Source of the DNA: Leptothermofonsia sichuanensis E412
Lineage (GTDB): Bacteria > Cyanobacteriota > Cyanobacteriia > Leptolyngbyales > Leptolyngbyaceae
Direction of reading: 5' to 3'
DNA: 64,000 nt
Assembly: GCF_019891175.1 (NCBI RefSeq)
Contig: NZ_CP072600.1
Coordinates: 2,170,001-2,234,000, forward strand
Shown here: in pieces, positions 17,692 through 27,585 of the stretch
Layout of the letters: every line of letters starts with the position of its first letter
Position numbering within the stretch: the first letter of the stretch is position 1
Notes under the pieces: model-generated
What the model was told of the DNA's origin: nothing
Databases searched by the model: none
What the model saw: the letters and a program-made list of their open reading frames with translations, nothing else
Program-made: the position numbers and the translations under genes

Positions 17692-20600
17692 ATGAGTTCG
17701 ACAAGACCTTCGTCTGATGATGGGCAATGTTCCGGGACAGCAACAGAGTTTAGAACATCCGAAGCAATGACCATCACATCTACAAGCTCCGATTTATTTT
17801 TGCGTCATCGACTCAAAATTATCGAAGACCTGTGGGAAGCCGTTTTACAGCAGGAGTGTGGGCAGGAACTGGTTGATCTCCTGAATCGGCTGCGGGATAT
17901 GTGCTCCCCAGAAGGGCAGGCCCCAACGGCTATTGAGTCTGAAGTCCTCAAAGTGATTGAAAAGCTGGATTTGAATGAGGCGATTCGGGCGGCCCGTGCC
18001 TTTGCGCTGTATTTTCAGTTAATTAATATTGTTGAGCAGCATTACGAGCAACGGGATCAGCAACAGCAATACCGGGCTGGGCGGGACACGGCCTCTTCTA
18101 CAGCGATCGCCCGCCAGAAAAGTACCCATGTCCCTATGGAAGTCAACGGCGAATCTCCTACTCCCCACGGGCGGCTGGAAGCCGATCTGCTGGAGAAGAG
18201 TCTGCAAGATCCGGAGGCCCGCAAGGAGATAGGGACCTTCCACTGGTTATTCCCCAAACTCCGCAGTCTGAATGTACCGCCCCGACACATTCAGGCGCTG
18301 ATTAATCAGCTTGATATCCGGCTGGTCTTTACTGCTCACCCGACAGAGATTGTTCGCCACACCATTCGAGATAAACAGCGGCGAATTGCCAAAATTCTGC
18401 GCCAGTTGGATCAGGTAGAAGAGCGGCTGCATTCCCTGGGTCTGCCTGCGGCGTCCTGGGATGCCGATGTTCTGCGCGATCAACTGATGGAGGAAATCCG
18501 GCTCTGGTGGCGGACCGATGAGTTGCATCAATTCAAACCAACCGTTCTGGATGAGGTAGACTATGCCCTCCATTACTTCCAGGAAGTCCTGTTTGATGCA
18601 ATCCCCCATCTTTATCAGCGCCTGAAGCAATCGATGCAGTCCGCTTTCCCTGGCATGACGCCACCCAACTACAATTTTTGTAAGTTCGGCTCCTGGGTTG
18701 GCTCTGATCGGGATGGCAACCCCTCCGTCACTCCCCAGATCACCTGGCAAACCGCCTGTTATCAGCGCGGGTTGGTTCTGGATAAATATATCCACTCAGT
18801 TCGCCGCCTGACGGATTTGCTCAGCCTCTCCCTCCACTGGAGTGATGTCCTGCCCGATCTGCTGGAGTCGCTGGAGCAGGATCAACTGCAAATGCCAGAG
18901 GTCTACGACCGGCTCGCCATTCGGTACCGGCAAGAACCCTATCGGCTGAAATTGTCCTATATTCAGCAACGGTTAGAAAACACCCGCGATCGCAACTCCC
19001 AGCTTTACAACACCGATCACCTGCAACTGGACTTCAGCGAACCCAGTTCCACAACGGTTTATCGCTCCGGCGACGACTTTCTGGCAGAATTGCGCCTGAT
19101 CCAGCGCAACCTCAAGGAAACTGGCTTAAGCTGTCGCGATCTGGATGCCCTCATCTGTCAGGCTGAAATCTTTGGGTTTAACCTGGCAAATCTGGATATT
19201 CGGCAAGAAAGCCTGCGCCACTCCGATGCCCTGAATGAAGTGGCAGAATATCTGCAAATTCTGCACAAACCCTATAACGAACTGTCGGAAACGGAGCGAT
19301 CACTGTGGCTGGCAACTGAACTGCAAACTCGCCGTCCCCTCATTCCAGCAGAACTTCCGTTTTCCGATAAGACCCGTGAAACGATTCAGACCCTCCGCAC
19401 TGTGCGGAAGCTCCAGCAGGAGTTTGGTCCTGACATCTGTTTCACCTATATCATCAGCATGAGTCACGATGTCAGTGATCTTCTGGAGGTGCTGTTACTG
19501 GCAAAAGAAGCCGGACTGTATGACCCCGCAACTGGCATCAGCACCCTCCACGTAGTTCCCCTGTTTGAGACGGTCGATGACCTGCAAAAAGCCCCCGCGG
19601 TTCTCACCAGTTTATTTGAACTGCCCTTCTACCGGGCGATGCTGGCAGGTGGTTATCAGGCAGCGCAGGGGGACACCCTCCCCTCCTCTCCCCTCATCCC
19701 CAACTTGCAGGAAGTGATGTTGGGCTATTCAGACAGTAATAAGGACTCCGGGTTTCTGAGTAGTAACTGGGAAATTCACAAGGCACAGCAGGCACTCCAG
19801 CGGATTGCAGAAAACTATGGAATTGAGTTACGGATTTTTCATGGCCGCGGTGGCTCTGTGGGCAGAGGCGGGGGGCCTGCCTATGAAGCCATCCTGGCCC
19901 AGCCAGGGCGGAGCGTCAATGGGCGGATCAAAATTACCGAACAGGGGGAGGTTCTGGCATCCAAGTACTCCCTACCTGAACTGGCCCTCTACAACCTGGA
20001 AACGGTCACGACGGCTGTCATTCAGACCAGCCTGCTGCGTACCGGGTTTGATGATATTCAACCCTGGCACGAAATCATGGAAGAACTGGCAGCAAAAGCC
20101 CGTACTCACTACCGGGCACTGATTTATGAACAGCCAGATTTTATTGACTTCTTCCTGCAAGTCACTCCCATTGAAGAAATCAGCCAGCTTCAAATTAGCT
20201 CTCGCCCTGCCCGCCGCAGTAGTGGCAAAAAAGATCTCAGCAGCCTGCGGGCAATCCCCTGGGTATTTAGCTGGACTCAAAGTCGCTTCCTCTTACCCGC
20301 CTGGTATGGCGTCGGTACAGCCCTGCACGACTTTCTGGCAGAACACCCGGAAGAGCATTTGAAGCTGTTGCGTTACTTCTACTTCAAGTGGCCCTTCTTT
20401 AAGGTGGTCATTTCCAAAGTTGAGATGACCGTGTCTAAGGTAGACTTGCAAATTGCCGGACACTACATGAGCGAACTGGCCCATCCAGAAGACCGCGCCC
20501 GGTTTGAGCCATTGCTGGAGCAGATCACACGGGAATACTATCTGACCCGTGACATTGTTCTGATGATTACAGGAAATAAAAAATTGCTGGATGGAGATCC

Positions 20601-20808
20601 TGATCTCCAGCGGTCTGTGCAGTTGCGGAATGGCACCATCGTCCCGCTAGGTTTTCTGCAAGTCTCCCTATTGAAGCGTCTGCGCCAGCACAAGACAGAA
20701 ACCGCCATTACCGGAGCGGTGCGATCGCGTTACAGCAAAGGTGAACTGCTCCGTGGTGCCCTGCTGACGATCAATGGCATCGCCGCGGGTATGCGGAATA
20801 CTGGCTAA
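17692..20808 (+). CDS. ppc: Phosphoenolpyruvate carboxylase
   Basis: A 1038-residue enzyme that adds bicarbonate to PEP to give oxaloacetate, the main anaplerotic carbon entry in cyanobacteria. Key sites are visible: catalytic His216 in [18 protein letters not shown], and the glycine loop [14 protein letters not shown] with Arg719. The C-terminus ends in AAGMRNTG, the conserved PEPC tail. The protein is soluble and acts as a tetramer. The N-terminus to about residue 35 is low in similarity; an ATG at 17767 (residue 26) is an alternative start. The insert [18 protein letters not shown] (about 125-143) is variable in the family. Confidence 0.97.
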   Translation: MSSTRPSSDDGQCSGTATEFRTSEAMTITSTSSDLFLRHRLKIIEDLWEAVLQQECGQELVDLLNRLRDMCSPEGQAPTAIESEVLKVIEKLDLNEAIRAARAFALYFQLINIVEQHYEQRDQQQQYRAGRDTASSTAIARQKSTHVPMEVNGESPTPHGRLEADLLEKSLQDPEARKEIGTFHWLFPKLRSLNVPPRHIQALINQLDIRLVFTAHPTEIVRHTIRDKQRRIAKILRQLDQVEERLHSLGLPAASWDADVLRDQLMEEIRLWWRTDELHQFKPTVLDEVDYALHYFQEVLFDAIPHLYQRLKQSMQSAFPGMTPPNYNFCKFGSWVGSDRDGNPSVTPQITWQTACYQRGLVLDKYIHSVRRLTDLLSLSLHWSDVLPDLLESLEQDQLQMPEVYDRLAIRYRQEPYRLKLSYIQQRLENTRDRNSQLYNTDHLQLDFSEPSSTTVYRSGDDFLAELRLIQRNLKETGLSCRDLDALICQAEIFGFNLANLDIRQESLRHSDALNEVAEYLQILHKPYNELSETERSLWLATELQTRRPLIPAELPFSDKTRETIQTLRTVRKLQQEFGPDICFTYIISMSHDVSDLLEVLLLAKEAGLYDPATGISTLHVVPLFETVDDLQKAPAVLTSLFELPFYRAMLAGGYQAAQGDTLPSSPLIPNLQEVMLGYSDSNKDSGFLSSNWEIHKAQQALQRIAENYGIELRIFHGRGGSVGRGGGPAYEAILAQPGRSVNGRIKITEQGEVLASKYSLPELALYNLETVTTAVIQTSLLRTGFDDIQPWHEIMEELAAKARTHYRALIYEQPDFIDFFLQVTPIEEISQLQISSRPARRSSGKKDLSSLRAIPWVFSWTQSRFLLPAWYGVGTALHDFLAEHPEEHLKLLRYFYFKWPFFKVVISKVEMTVSKVDLQIAGHYMSELAHPEDRARFEPLLEQITREYYLTRDIVLMITGNKKLLDGDPDLQRSVQLRNGTIVPLGFLQVSLLKRLRQHKTETAITGAVRSRYSKGELLRGALLTINGIAAGMRNTG

Positions 20809-20950
20809 TCAGCTCTTCCCACGGGGCAGGTTAACCGGTTCTGATGGTACCTGGCAGGATAATTTTTTCCTTATTGTGGGGAAACTCATTGCTGGGTGCG
20901 TATTTCTTAATTAAGGACTGCTGACGTGTGTTCTTAATGAGGAAACAACC

Positions 20951-21232
20951 ATGACACTTGAGCAATTAACCCTCAACGGTGCGACCACTCTGTTGACCTA
21001 TCTGCAATGCGCCCGGCTGACCAACGAAGGGATTGGAGCCGAAGCACTGGCTGCAACACTGTGTGAAATGCTGAACCAGATTGAAGCAACCCATCCCGGT
21101 ATTACGCAGGGATATGGCTGGCAAAAAGTCATCTCCTCAGAAACAAATTCAGAGCGAAATTGGGAATCGAATCAATGGAAATCGAATCAGTGGGAATCGA
21201 ATCAGATTGACCATGATCTGCACCGATTTTGA
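20951..21232 (+). CDS. Small hypothetical protein with C-terminal WESNQ repeats
   Basis: A 93-residue protein. Residues 1-65 look like a small helical domain (TLLTYLQCARLTNEGIGAEA). The tail contains three in-frame pentapeptides (WESNQ, WKSNQ, WESNQ) encoded by a 15-base tandem repeat. A GAGG motif precedes the ATG. It lies between ppc and ald on the same strand. I recognise no family or function. Confidence 0.55.
   Translation: MTLEQLTLNGATTLLTYLQCARLTNEGIGAEALAATLCEMLNQIEATHPGITQGYGWQKVISSETNSERNWESNQWKSNQWESNQIDHDLHRF
21161..21205 (+). repeat. Three 15-base tandem repeats inside a small gene
   Basis: Three copies of TGGGAATCGAATCAR (21161-21175, 21176-21190, 21191-21205), with one change in the second copy. 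The unit is a multiple of three, so copy-number change would keep the reading frame. Confidence 0.85.
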
Positions 21233-21382
21233 TTTCTCCAGATTAAGCTAGAAGTATAAGGAGACGCTGAGCAGTCGCTTCGACCTCAAACAGTTCAAGC
21301 GCAGTGACTTGTTAAAAGACCTGCTTCTGTTACAGTTCAGAATTCAGCGTTCAGTATCTGGCATCTAGCGATCGAGGTAAGG

Positions 21383-22471
21383 ATGGAAATTGGTGTTCCC
21401 AGGGAAACAAAGGATCAGGAATACCGGATTGGGCTGAGTCCTGGCAGTGTCAGAAGTTTGACGGAGCATGGACATGCTGTATTTGTGGAAGCAGGTGCCG
21501 GACTGGGTGCTGGGTTCACCGATGCAGAGTATGTTCAGGCAGGTGCCCAGATGGTTTCGACGGCAAAGGCTGCCTGGGATCGAGATCTGGTGATTAAAGT
21601 CAAGGAGCCACAGGTGTCGGAGTATCCCTATTTGCGGAAGGGATTGATCCTGTTTACCTATCTGCACCTGGCAGCCGACCGCCAGCTTACAGAACATTTG
21701 CTGGCAAGTGGAGCCACAGCGATCGCCTACGAAACCGTTGAATTACCGGATAAACGCTTTCCCCTGCTTGCCCCCATGAGTATTATTGCCGGACGGCTGG
21801 CGGTACAGTTTGGTGGACGCTACCTGGAACGGCAACAGGGAGGGCGAGGAGTGCTTCTGGGAGGAGTTCCTGGGGTTAAACCGGGAACTGTAGTGATTTT
21901 GGGCGGTGGTGTGGTAGGCACTGAAGCCGCTCGCATTGCTGCTGGTATGGGTGCCAGAGTGCAAATACTGGATATCAGCGTCGATCGCCTCTCTTACCTG
22001 GAAACCCTATTTGGCTCCAGGGTAGAACTGCTCTACAGCAGCACCAGTCACATTGAATCGGTTGTTCCCGATGCCGATCTGCTGATTGGAGCCGTACTGG
22101 TTCCAGGACGCCGACCGCCAACGCTTGTCCCGCGTCAGCTCGTCGAGAAAATGCGCCCTGGTTCGGTGATTGTGGATGTGGCCGTAGACCAGGGCGGCTG
22201 TATTGAAACCGTTCGACCAACTTCCCACTCCCACCCCACCTATGTGGAAGCGGGAGTTGTCCACTATGGGGTGCCCAATATGCCAGGAGCCGTTCCCTGG
22301 ACGGCAACCCAGGCACTTAATAACAGCACCCTTCCCTATGTTCTGAAGTTAGCAGATCTTGGTTTAGCCGCACTGGACAAAGACCCCATCCTGGCAAAAG
22401 GGTTGAATGTGCAAAACAACCATTTAATTCACCCTGCTGTACAAGAAATGTTTCCTGATTTGATGGGTTAA
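21383..22471 (+). CDS. ald: Alanine dehydrogenase
   Basis: A 362-residue enzyme of normal length. It begins MEIGVPRETKDQEYRIGLSP, containing the conserved Arg and substrate-binding segment. Lys74 and the stretch HLAADRQLTEHLL follow. The NAD-binding Rossmann motif VVILGGGVVGTEAARIA is near residues 170-186. It interconverts alanine and pyruvate plus ammonia with NAD. GAGGTAAGG stands directly before the ATG. In cyanobacteria the enzyme matters for alanine catabolism and, in heterocyst formers, for diazotrophic growth; nothing here shows which applies. Confidence 0.95.
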   Translation: MEIGVPRETKDQEYRIGLSPGSVRSLTEHGHAVFVEAGAGLGAGFTDAEYVQAGAQMVSTAKAAWDRDLVIKVKEPQVSEYPYLRKGLILFTYLHLAADRQLTEHLLASGATAIAYETVELPDKRFPLLAPMSIIAGRLAVQFGGRYLERQQGGRGVLLGGVPGVKPGTVVILGGGVVGTEAARIAAGMGARVQILDISVDRLSYLETLFGSRVELLYSSTSHIESVVPDADLLIGAVLVPGRRPPTLVPRQLVEKMRPGSVIVDVAVDQGGCIETVRPTSHSHPTYVEAGVVHYGVPNMPGAVPWTATQALNNSTLPYVLKLADLGLAALDKDPILAKGLNVQNNHLIHPAVQEMFPDLMG

Positions 22472-22561
22472 GGTCAGTATTTGATAGGTCAGGTCAGTAT
22501 GTCCCTGGGAAGCGTGAATTAGATCAATCGAAAAACTAAAAGTTCTACCACTTAGAGTTCT

Positions 22562-22590
22562 ACCACAAAGCCACAGAGGGCACAGAGGAA
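22562..22590. repeat. Half copy of the ACCACAAAG dispersed repeat
   Basis: ACCACAAAG-CCACAGAGGG-CACAGAGGAA matches the left arm of the hairpins at 10280-10336, 28414-28495 and 41123-41178, without a right arm. It lies between the convergent ald and MscS genes. Confidence 0.55.
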
Positions 22591-22598
22591 TTGCTCTA

Positions 22599-24068
22599 TT
22601 AAATACCAAACAGGGTTTGCAGGCGTCTACGAATTTTCAGTAATGGGGTTTCCTCGGAGAATTCAGACAGAATGCCCATTTCGCGCAGCGTTTGTTGCCG
22701 TTCCATCAGCTTTTGGGCAATCTGGTCTGCCAATCCTCGATGATTTTCTAACAGACGCTGAAGGTCATTTCGTTCGATGACGAATAGAATGGTGTCTTCC
22801 AGGGTGCGGACAGTAGCTGAACGGGAAATACCCAGCAAAAGGGACATTTCTCCAAAAAATTCGCCTTCATTCAGGGTGGCGATATACTGCTCCACCCGCT
22901 TGGAGAAGATTTCTACCGAACCCTTCAGGATCAGGTAAAAGGAATCGCCAGGGGTGTCCTCCTGGCACACCACCTGATCAGCAGGAAACAGTTGGCGATA
23001 GCCATACTCAATTAACTGGAGTAATTCCGCATCACTACACTGCTCAAAATAGGAAATCCGCCGTAATAGATCGCGCAGAGCCAGATTGCTAGGGGGTTTG
23101 GGTGCCGCCTTTTGGGGTTCCGCCACCGCCATCTCTGGCAGCGGTTTTCTGGAATCGGGGTCACCTGTGTGTCCATTGGGGTGAAACAGCGGCAAAACTT
23201 CATCCAAATTGCGAATGTGCAAGTCTCGTTGAGGAAAAGGAACCTGAACATTGCGAATTCGTAACTCCCGTTCAATCTGAAAATTCAAGCTGCTCTTGAT
23301 GGGTTCGCTTTCGGTTGGTTGATTGATCCATACCAGCAGTTCAAACACCAGGGCACTATCGCCAAAAGACCGAAACCAGACTCTGGGCGGAGGGTCACTC
23401 AACACGCGCTGATTTTTTCGGGCAGCTTCCAGCAGCGCCTCAGACACCAGTAACGTATCACTGCCATAGGCAACACCAACTGGAATGTGAAGACGACAGC
23501 GGGGGTCCCGATAACTCCAGTTAACAACATTGCTCTCAACAAATTTCACATTCGGTACGATGACGAACACGCCATCCAGAGTCCGAACTGTGGTGGAACG
23601 AATCGAAATATTTTCGACGGTACCCAGCAGGTCATTGACTTCAATAAAATCCCCAACTCGAATTGGTTGCTCAACCAGTAAGGTCAGACCGCTGATAAAG
23701 TTGCTGGCCAGGTTTTGCAAGCCGAAGCCAAGACCAATCCCCACTACCCCTGCAATCAGCGTCAGAGAACTGAGATTCACGCCTGCCGTTTGCAGCACGA
23801 TTAGAAAGCCGATCAGCGTAAACAGGTACCGGATGAAGGCGGCAATGACTTCGCGAGTTCCCCGATCGAGGCCCATACGAACCAGCACACCGCGTTTGAA
23901 CCAGTTGCTTAAGCCGCGAGATACCCAAAAGACAGCAATGATGATCAGGACAAGACTGCCAAGCTGACTGAGAGAGTAACGGTTGTTCCCGATTTCAAAC
24001 ATGGGCGACGCAAACAGTTTGCCCAGTGCTGAAATCATGCTTTGAAGCTGAGTAAGGAGCCAGTTCAT
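22599..24068 (-). CDS. MscS-type mechanosensitive channel with C-terminal cyclic-nucleotide-binding domain
   Basis: A 489-residue membrane protein. Three transmembrane segments lie within residues 28-135. The pore-lining third helix and beta domain carry the MscS signature (GIGLGFGLQNLASNFISG, then DFIEVNDLLGTVENISIRST). After a Pro-rich linker (about 300-330) the C-terminus (about 340-465) is a cNMP-binding fold with ILKGSVEIF and the phosphate cassette FGEMSLLLGISRSATVR. The design matches bacterial cyclic-nucleotide-gated channels related to MscS: membrane tension and/or cAMP or cGMP may open or shut it. The cassette has the typical Glu and Arg, so nucleotide binding is plausible. Confidence 0.9.
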   Translation of the reverse strand: MNWLLTQLQSMISALGKLFASPMFEIGNNRYSLSQLGSLVLIIIAVFWVSRGLSNWFKRGVLVRMGLDRGTREVIAAFIRYLFTLIGFLIVLQTAGVNLSSLTLIAGVVGIGLGFGLQNLASNFISGLTLLVEQPIRVGDFIEVNDLLGTVENISIRSTTVRTLDGVFVIVPNVKFVESNVVNWSYRDPRCRLHIPVGVAYGSDTLLVSEALLEAARKNQRVLSDPPPRVWFRSFGDSALVFELLVWINQPTESEPIKSSLNFQIERELRIRNVQVPFPQRDLHIRNLDEVLPLFHPNGHTGDPDSRKPLPEMAVAEPQKAAPKPPSNLALRDLLRRISYFEQCSDAELLQLIEYGYRQLFPADQVVCQEDTPGDSFYLILKGSVEIFSKRVEQYIATLNEGEFFGEMSLLLGISRSATVRTLEDTILFVIERNDLQRLLENHRGLADQIAQKLMERQQTLREMGILSEFSEETPLLKIRRRLQTLFGI

Positions 24069-24271
24069 GGGAAGGAGTGAGGGGAGGGGTGGGGGAGTTG
24101 CTGGTTGCTGGTTGCTGGAGACGGGAGAGGGCGAAGTTTTCCTAAATCTAACTTTATGTTGGGAGATAGAAGGGCGATCGCTCCATTCCCCCCAAGCATT
24201 ACCCGGATCCGTTATCCTGAAGAAAGGATTAAGTTCATGTAACTTAATACCTTTCCCAACCAGAAAACCTT

Positions 24272-25144
24272 ATGAAATGTATCATTAATCGCCGCGCCCA
24301 GTTTTCAGCCAGCCATCGCTATTGGTTGCCTGAACTCAGTGAAGCAGAGAACCTGGAGCAATTTGGCGCCTGTACTCGCTATCCCGGTCATGGCCATAAT
24401 TATGTCCTTTACGTTTCGATGGTAGGGGAATTGGATGAATATGGCATGGTGCTGAACCTGTCAGATGTGAAGCAGGTAATCAAACGAGAAGTGACCAGTC
24501 AGCTTGACTTTTCTTATCTCAACCATGTCTGGCAGGAATTTCAGGACACTTTACCGACGACAGAACAGATGGCGCGGGTTATCTGGCAACGACTTGCCCC
24601 CCATCTCCCGCTTGTGCGCATTCAACTTTTTGAACACCCTGAACTTTGGGCAGACTACTACGGAAACGGTATGGAAGCGTATCTCACTATCAGTACCCAT
24701 TTCAGTGCTGCCCACCGGCTGGCACGTCCTGACTTGAGCTATGAGGAAAATTGCGAGATCTATGGCAAGTGTGCCCGTCCCAATGGTCACGGACATAACT
24801 ACCACCTGGAGGTAACGATTAAAGGCAACATCGACCCCCGCACGGGCATGATTGCGGACCTGGTGGCATTTCAGAAGGCTGTCGATGATTACGTGGTGGA
24901 ACCCTTTGACCACACGTTCTTAAACAAAGATATTCCCTATTTTGCTGAAGTGGTGCCGACTGCTGAGAACATCGCTGTCCATATTCGCGATCTTTTGCAG
25001 GAGCCGATTCGCCAGATCGGAGCCAGGTTGCACAGAGTCAAGTTGATCGAAAGTCCTAATAATTCTTGTGAAGTTTATTGTGCGGAGGACGCCTCAGTGG
25101 CAGCGATCGCGGGTCTGAGAGAGCCTGCTTTAGTTGAAGTCTAG
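24272..25144 (+). CDS. 6-pyruvoyl/6-carboxy-tetrahydropterin synthase with two tandem domains
   Basis: A 290-residue protein made of two complete PTPS/QueD-type domains in tandem, while single-domain enzymes are 120-150 residues. Domain 1 has His15, Cys34 and the HGHNY pair His40/His42 as zinc and catalytic residues. Domain 2 has His148, Cys167 (YGKCARPNGHGHNY) and His173/His175. Both keep the zinc triad and the cysteine at the five-residue spacing seen in eukaryotic PTPS. The reaction starts from dihydroneopterin triphosphate and leads to queuosine (via carboxytetrahydropterin) or to pterin cofactors. Cyanobacteria make abundant pterin glycosides, so either route is possible; the neighbours do not decide. 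Confidence 0.88.
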   Translation: MKCIINRRAQFSASHRYWLPELSEAENLEQFGACTRYPGHGHNYVLYVSMVGELDEYGMVLNLSDVKQVIKREVTSQLDFSYLNHVWQEFQDTLPTTEQMARVIWQRLAPHLPLVRIQLFEHPELWADYYGNGMEAYLTISTHFSAAHRLARPDLSYEENCEIYGKCARPNGHGHNYHLEVTIKGNIDPRTGMIADLVAFQKAVDDYVVEPFDHTFLNKDIPYFAEVVPTAENIAVHIRDLLQEPIRQIGARLHRVKLIESPNNSCEVYCAEDASVAAIAGLREPALVEV

Positions 25145-25200
25145 GGAGTATCCCAGGGAATTGGTCATGGATCATAACCTGATGGGCAACCTGGTAGCCC

Positions 25201-25280
25201 GGATCCCCGCTATCTCATTGATCGGTGTGTAATTGACTGAAGGAAATCTCACAGATGCCGGGGATCTGGGCATTGTCGCC
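25201..25280. repeat. Dispersed hairpin repeat, copy 2 (GGGGATCTG...ATTGTCGC type)
   Basis: GATCCCCGCTATCT (25202-25215) pairs with AGATGCCGGGGATC (25253-25266) at 12 of 14 positions, followed by TGGGCATTGTCGCC. Loop and flank match the copy at 273-350. It lies in the spacer upstream of ftsW. Confidence 0.6.
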
Positions 25281-25377
25281 CATCACCCCAGTCTGTGAAC
25301 CCTCTTGATTGTTTGGGGATGCTGGCATAGACTTATGTGCTTGATACGCAAGCCGGAATCCTTGTTCTCTTATTTCT

Positions 25378-26577
25378 GTGAATCTGCGTTTACTGATCCC
25401 CTTTGTTGACACTACTGCCCAGGACTGGGCGGTTGAAGCTCGCTGGCTACGCTGGCTGACCTTTTTGTGGCTGGCTGTAGGGCTGGCCGTGATGTTTTCG
25501 GCATCTTTTGCGATCGCCGATTCCGAACTGGGTGACGGGTTTTATTACCTGAAACTGCAACTGGTCTGGATTGCCATTGGCATGGTGGCGTTTAACCTGC
25601 TGGTTCACTCCCCCCTGCGATACGTGGTGGGGGTAGCAGATTGGCTGCTACTGCTGATCCTGAGCTTTATTCTGGTGACGCTAATTCCCGGTGTGGGCAC
25701 AACGGTGAATGGGGCAACCCGCTGGCTGTTTGTAGGTCCTTTCCCGATCCAGCCTTCAGAGTTGATCAAGCCCTTCCTGGTACTTCAAAGTGCCCGCATT
25801 TTTGGGCAGTGGAATCGACTCCGCTGGGCAACCCGCCTGGCATGGCTGGGCATCTTTATAGTCGTGATTCTGGGAATCCTGCTTCAGCCTAACCTGAGTA
25901 CAGCCGCTCTGTGTGGCATTTTGCTGTGGTTGGTGGCCCTGGCAGCCGGACTTCCCTATACCCAGTTGAGCACGACTGCGATCGCCGGATTTGTTCTGGC
26001 GCTGGTCAGTGTCAGTTTACGCAGCTACCAGCGTCGTCGGGTGATGTCATTCCTGAACCCCTGGGCGGACCCGACTGGAGATGGCTATCAGTTGGTGCAA
26101 AGTCTGCTGGCAGTGGGTTCCGGGGGGCCGCTGGGTACGGGGTTTGGGTTATCCCAGCAAAAGCTGTTTTATCTGCCCATTCAGGATACGGATTTTATTT
26201 TCGCAGTCTTTGCGGAAGAATTTGGTTTTTTGGGGAGTGTGTTGCTCCTGTTGCTGCTGGTAGTCTATGCCACGCTGGCGGTGCGAGTGGCCATGAAAAC
26301 GCAAAAGCCGGTGTATCGGCTGGTGGCGATCGGGGTCATGATTCTGCTGGTGGGTCAATCCCTGTTGCATATCGGCGTATCCACCGGGGTTTTGCCAACC
26401 ACCGGGCTACCCTTTCCCCTGATGAGCTATGGTGGCAGTTCCATGATTGCCAGCCTCGCAGCGGCAGGACTGTTAATTCGGGTGGCACGGGAAAGCAGTG
26501 AAGCAACAGTGGTGTCCTTGCATGACCATCGGGCAGTGGAGAAGGGAAAAGAGGGAGTGAGGCGAAGACTCGTATAA
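25378..26577 (+). CDS. ftsW: FtsW/RodA/SpoVE-family peptidoglycan glycosyltransferase, FtsW type
   Basis: A 399-residue SEDS-family membrane protein with about ten helices, starting at GTG (25378) with MNLRLLIPFVD. Conserved stretches include GATRWLFVGPFPIQPSELIKP, then NPWADPTGDGYQLVQSLLAVGSGG and GLPFPLMSYGGSSM. SEDS proteins polymerise lipid II glycan chains with a partner transpeptidase, FtsW at the division septum. RodA is the alternative, but the N-terminus and the ccdA gene downstream fit what I remember of cyanobacterial ftsW loci. No clear Shine-Dalgarno site precedes the GTG. Confidence 0.88.
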   Translation: MNLRLLIPFVDTTAQDWAVEARWLRWLTFLWLAVGLAVMFSASFAIADSELGDGFYYLKLQLVWIAIGMVAFNLLVHSPLRYVVGVADWLLLLILSFILVTLIPGVGTTVNGATRWLFVGPFPIQPSELIKPFLVLQSARIFGQWNRLRWATRLAWLGIFIVVILGILLQPNLSTAALCGILLWLVALAAGLPYTQLSTTAIAGFVLALVSVSLRSYQRRRVMSFLNPWADPTGDGYQLVQSLLAVGSGGPLGTGFGLSQQKLFYLPIQDTDFIFAVFAEEFGFLGSVLLLLLLVVYATLAVRVAMKTQKPVYRLVAIGVMILLVGQSLLHIGVSTGVLPTTGLPFPLMSYGGSSMIASLAAAGLLIRVARESSEATVVSLHDHRAVEKGKEGVRRRLV

Positions 26578-26751
26578 GACCTCTGGTGTAGGACCTCAGA
26601 GGTTTGAACGGGATGTTCGTATTTTGAGTTCGTTCCCTGGCTAAAACCTCTGAGGTCTACAACTGGTGTCAGAGTCCGGGCTAAGAACTCAGAGGTTTGA
26701 ATCGCTATGCTGGTTGTTATGCTGGTTTTGTAGCAACAACCTCCGAGTTCT
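26576..26751. repeat. Two nested copies of an AGACCTC-type hairpin repeat
   Basis: The spacer between ftsW and ccdA is filled by two inverted repeats. GGACCTCAGAGGTTT (26591-26605) pairs with AAACCTCTGAGGTCT (26644-26658) at 14 of 15. AGAACTCAGAGGTTT (26684-26698) faces AACCTCCGAGTTCT (26738-26751). The arms resemble the perfect hairpin at 55430-55462, so this is a dispersed family. Confidence 0.7.
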
Positions 26752-26772
26752 AGGGCAGGAATCATTTCACCT

Positions 26773-27516
26773 ATGCTGGAAACCTTAAAAACCCAACTGT
26801 ACTGGTTAGAGCACTTTGCCGATACGTTAGTTGCTCAACAATTGGTGCATCTGACTCCCGTAAGTGTGGGGATTATCTTTCTGGCAGGGCTGCTGACCAG
26901 CCTTACCCCCTGCATGCTTTCCATGCTGCCAATCACGATTGGCTACATTGGCGGCTACGAGAACCAGACTCGCCTTCAGGCGACGGCTCAGTCTGCCTGG
27001 TTTTCTTTGGGGCTGGCAACGACCCTGGCCGGGTTAGGGATTCTGGCGGCGGTATTGGGGCAGATTTATGGACAGGTCGGGTTTGGATTACCCATCCTGG
27101 TCAGCATCGTGGCAATTCTGATGGGGTTAAATTTGCTGGAGGCATTACCGCTACAGTTACCTGCCTGGGGTGGGATAGCATGGATTTCTAAGGATTTGCC
27201 CTCAGGGGCGCGATCGTACCTGATTGGGCTGACCTTTGGGCTGGTGGCATCACCCTGTAGCACCCCTGTTCTGGCAACCTTGCTGGCGTGGATCACGACC
27301 ACAAAAGACCCGGTGTTGGGAAGTGTGCTGCTGCTGTTTTATGCGATCGGCTATGTGGCTCCCCTGGTACTGGCAGGTACGTTTACCGCCTCGATCAAAA
27401 AACTGCTGGAACTGCGCCGCTGGTCAGGGTGGATTACTCCTGCCAGTGGTGCCTTGCTGGTAGGGTTTGGGGTGTTCTCGCTGCTGTTTCGGTTTCTTCC
27501 AAACGGCACGATTTAA
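26773..27516 (+). CDS. ccdA: CcdA-type thiol-disulfide transporter for cytochrome c biogenesis
   Basis: A 247-residue DsbD/CcdA-family protein with six hydrophobic helices. The two redox cysteines sit in the characteristic pair of segments LTPCMLSMLP (near residue 46) and SPCSTPVLA (near residue 161). CcdA moves reducing equivalents across the thylakoid or plasma membrane to keep apocytochrome haem-binding cysteines reduced in the Ccs (system II) pathway. ccsA and ccsB are not in the window. It follows ftsW on the same strand with a repeat-filled 195-base spacer. Confidence 0.9.
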   Translation: MLETLKTQLYWLEHFADTLVAQQLVHLTPVSVGIIFLAGLLTSLTPCMLSMLPITIGYIGGYENQTRLQATAQSAWFSLGLATTLAGLGILAAVLGQIYGQVGFGLPILVSIVAILMGLNLLEALPLQLPAWGGIAWISKDLPSGARSYLIGLTFGLVASPCSTPVLATLLAWITTTKDPVLGSVLLLFYAIGYVAPLVLAGTFTASIKKLLELRRWSGWITPASGALLVGFGVFSLLFRFLPNGTI

Positions 27517-27530
27517 TCGCCAGTTCCATG

Positions 27531-27582
27531 AAAGGTATATCAATTCTCAATTCAAAAAAGGTATATCAATTCTCAATTCAAA
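27531..27582 (+). repeat. Perfect 26-base tandem duplication after ccdA
   Basis: Two identical copies of a 26-base unit beginning AAAGGTATATCAATTCTC (27531-27556 and 27557-27582), between the convergent ccdA and pentapeptide-repeat genes. Identity suggests a recent duplication. Confidence 0.9.
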
Positions 27583-27585
27583 TGT

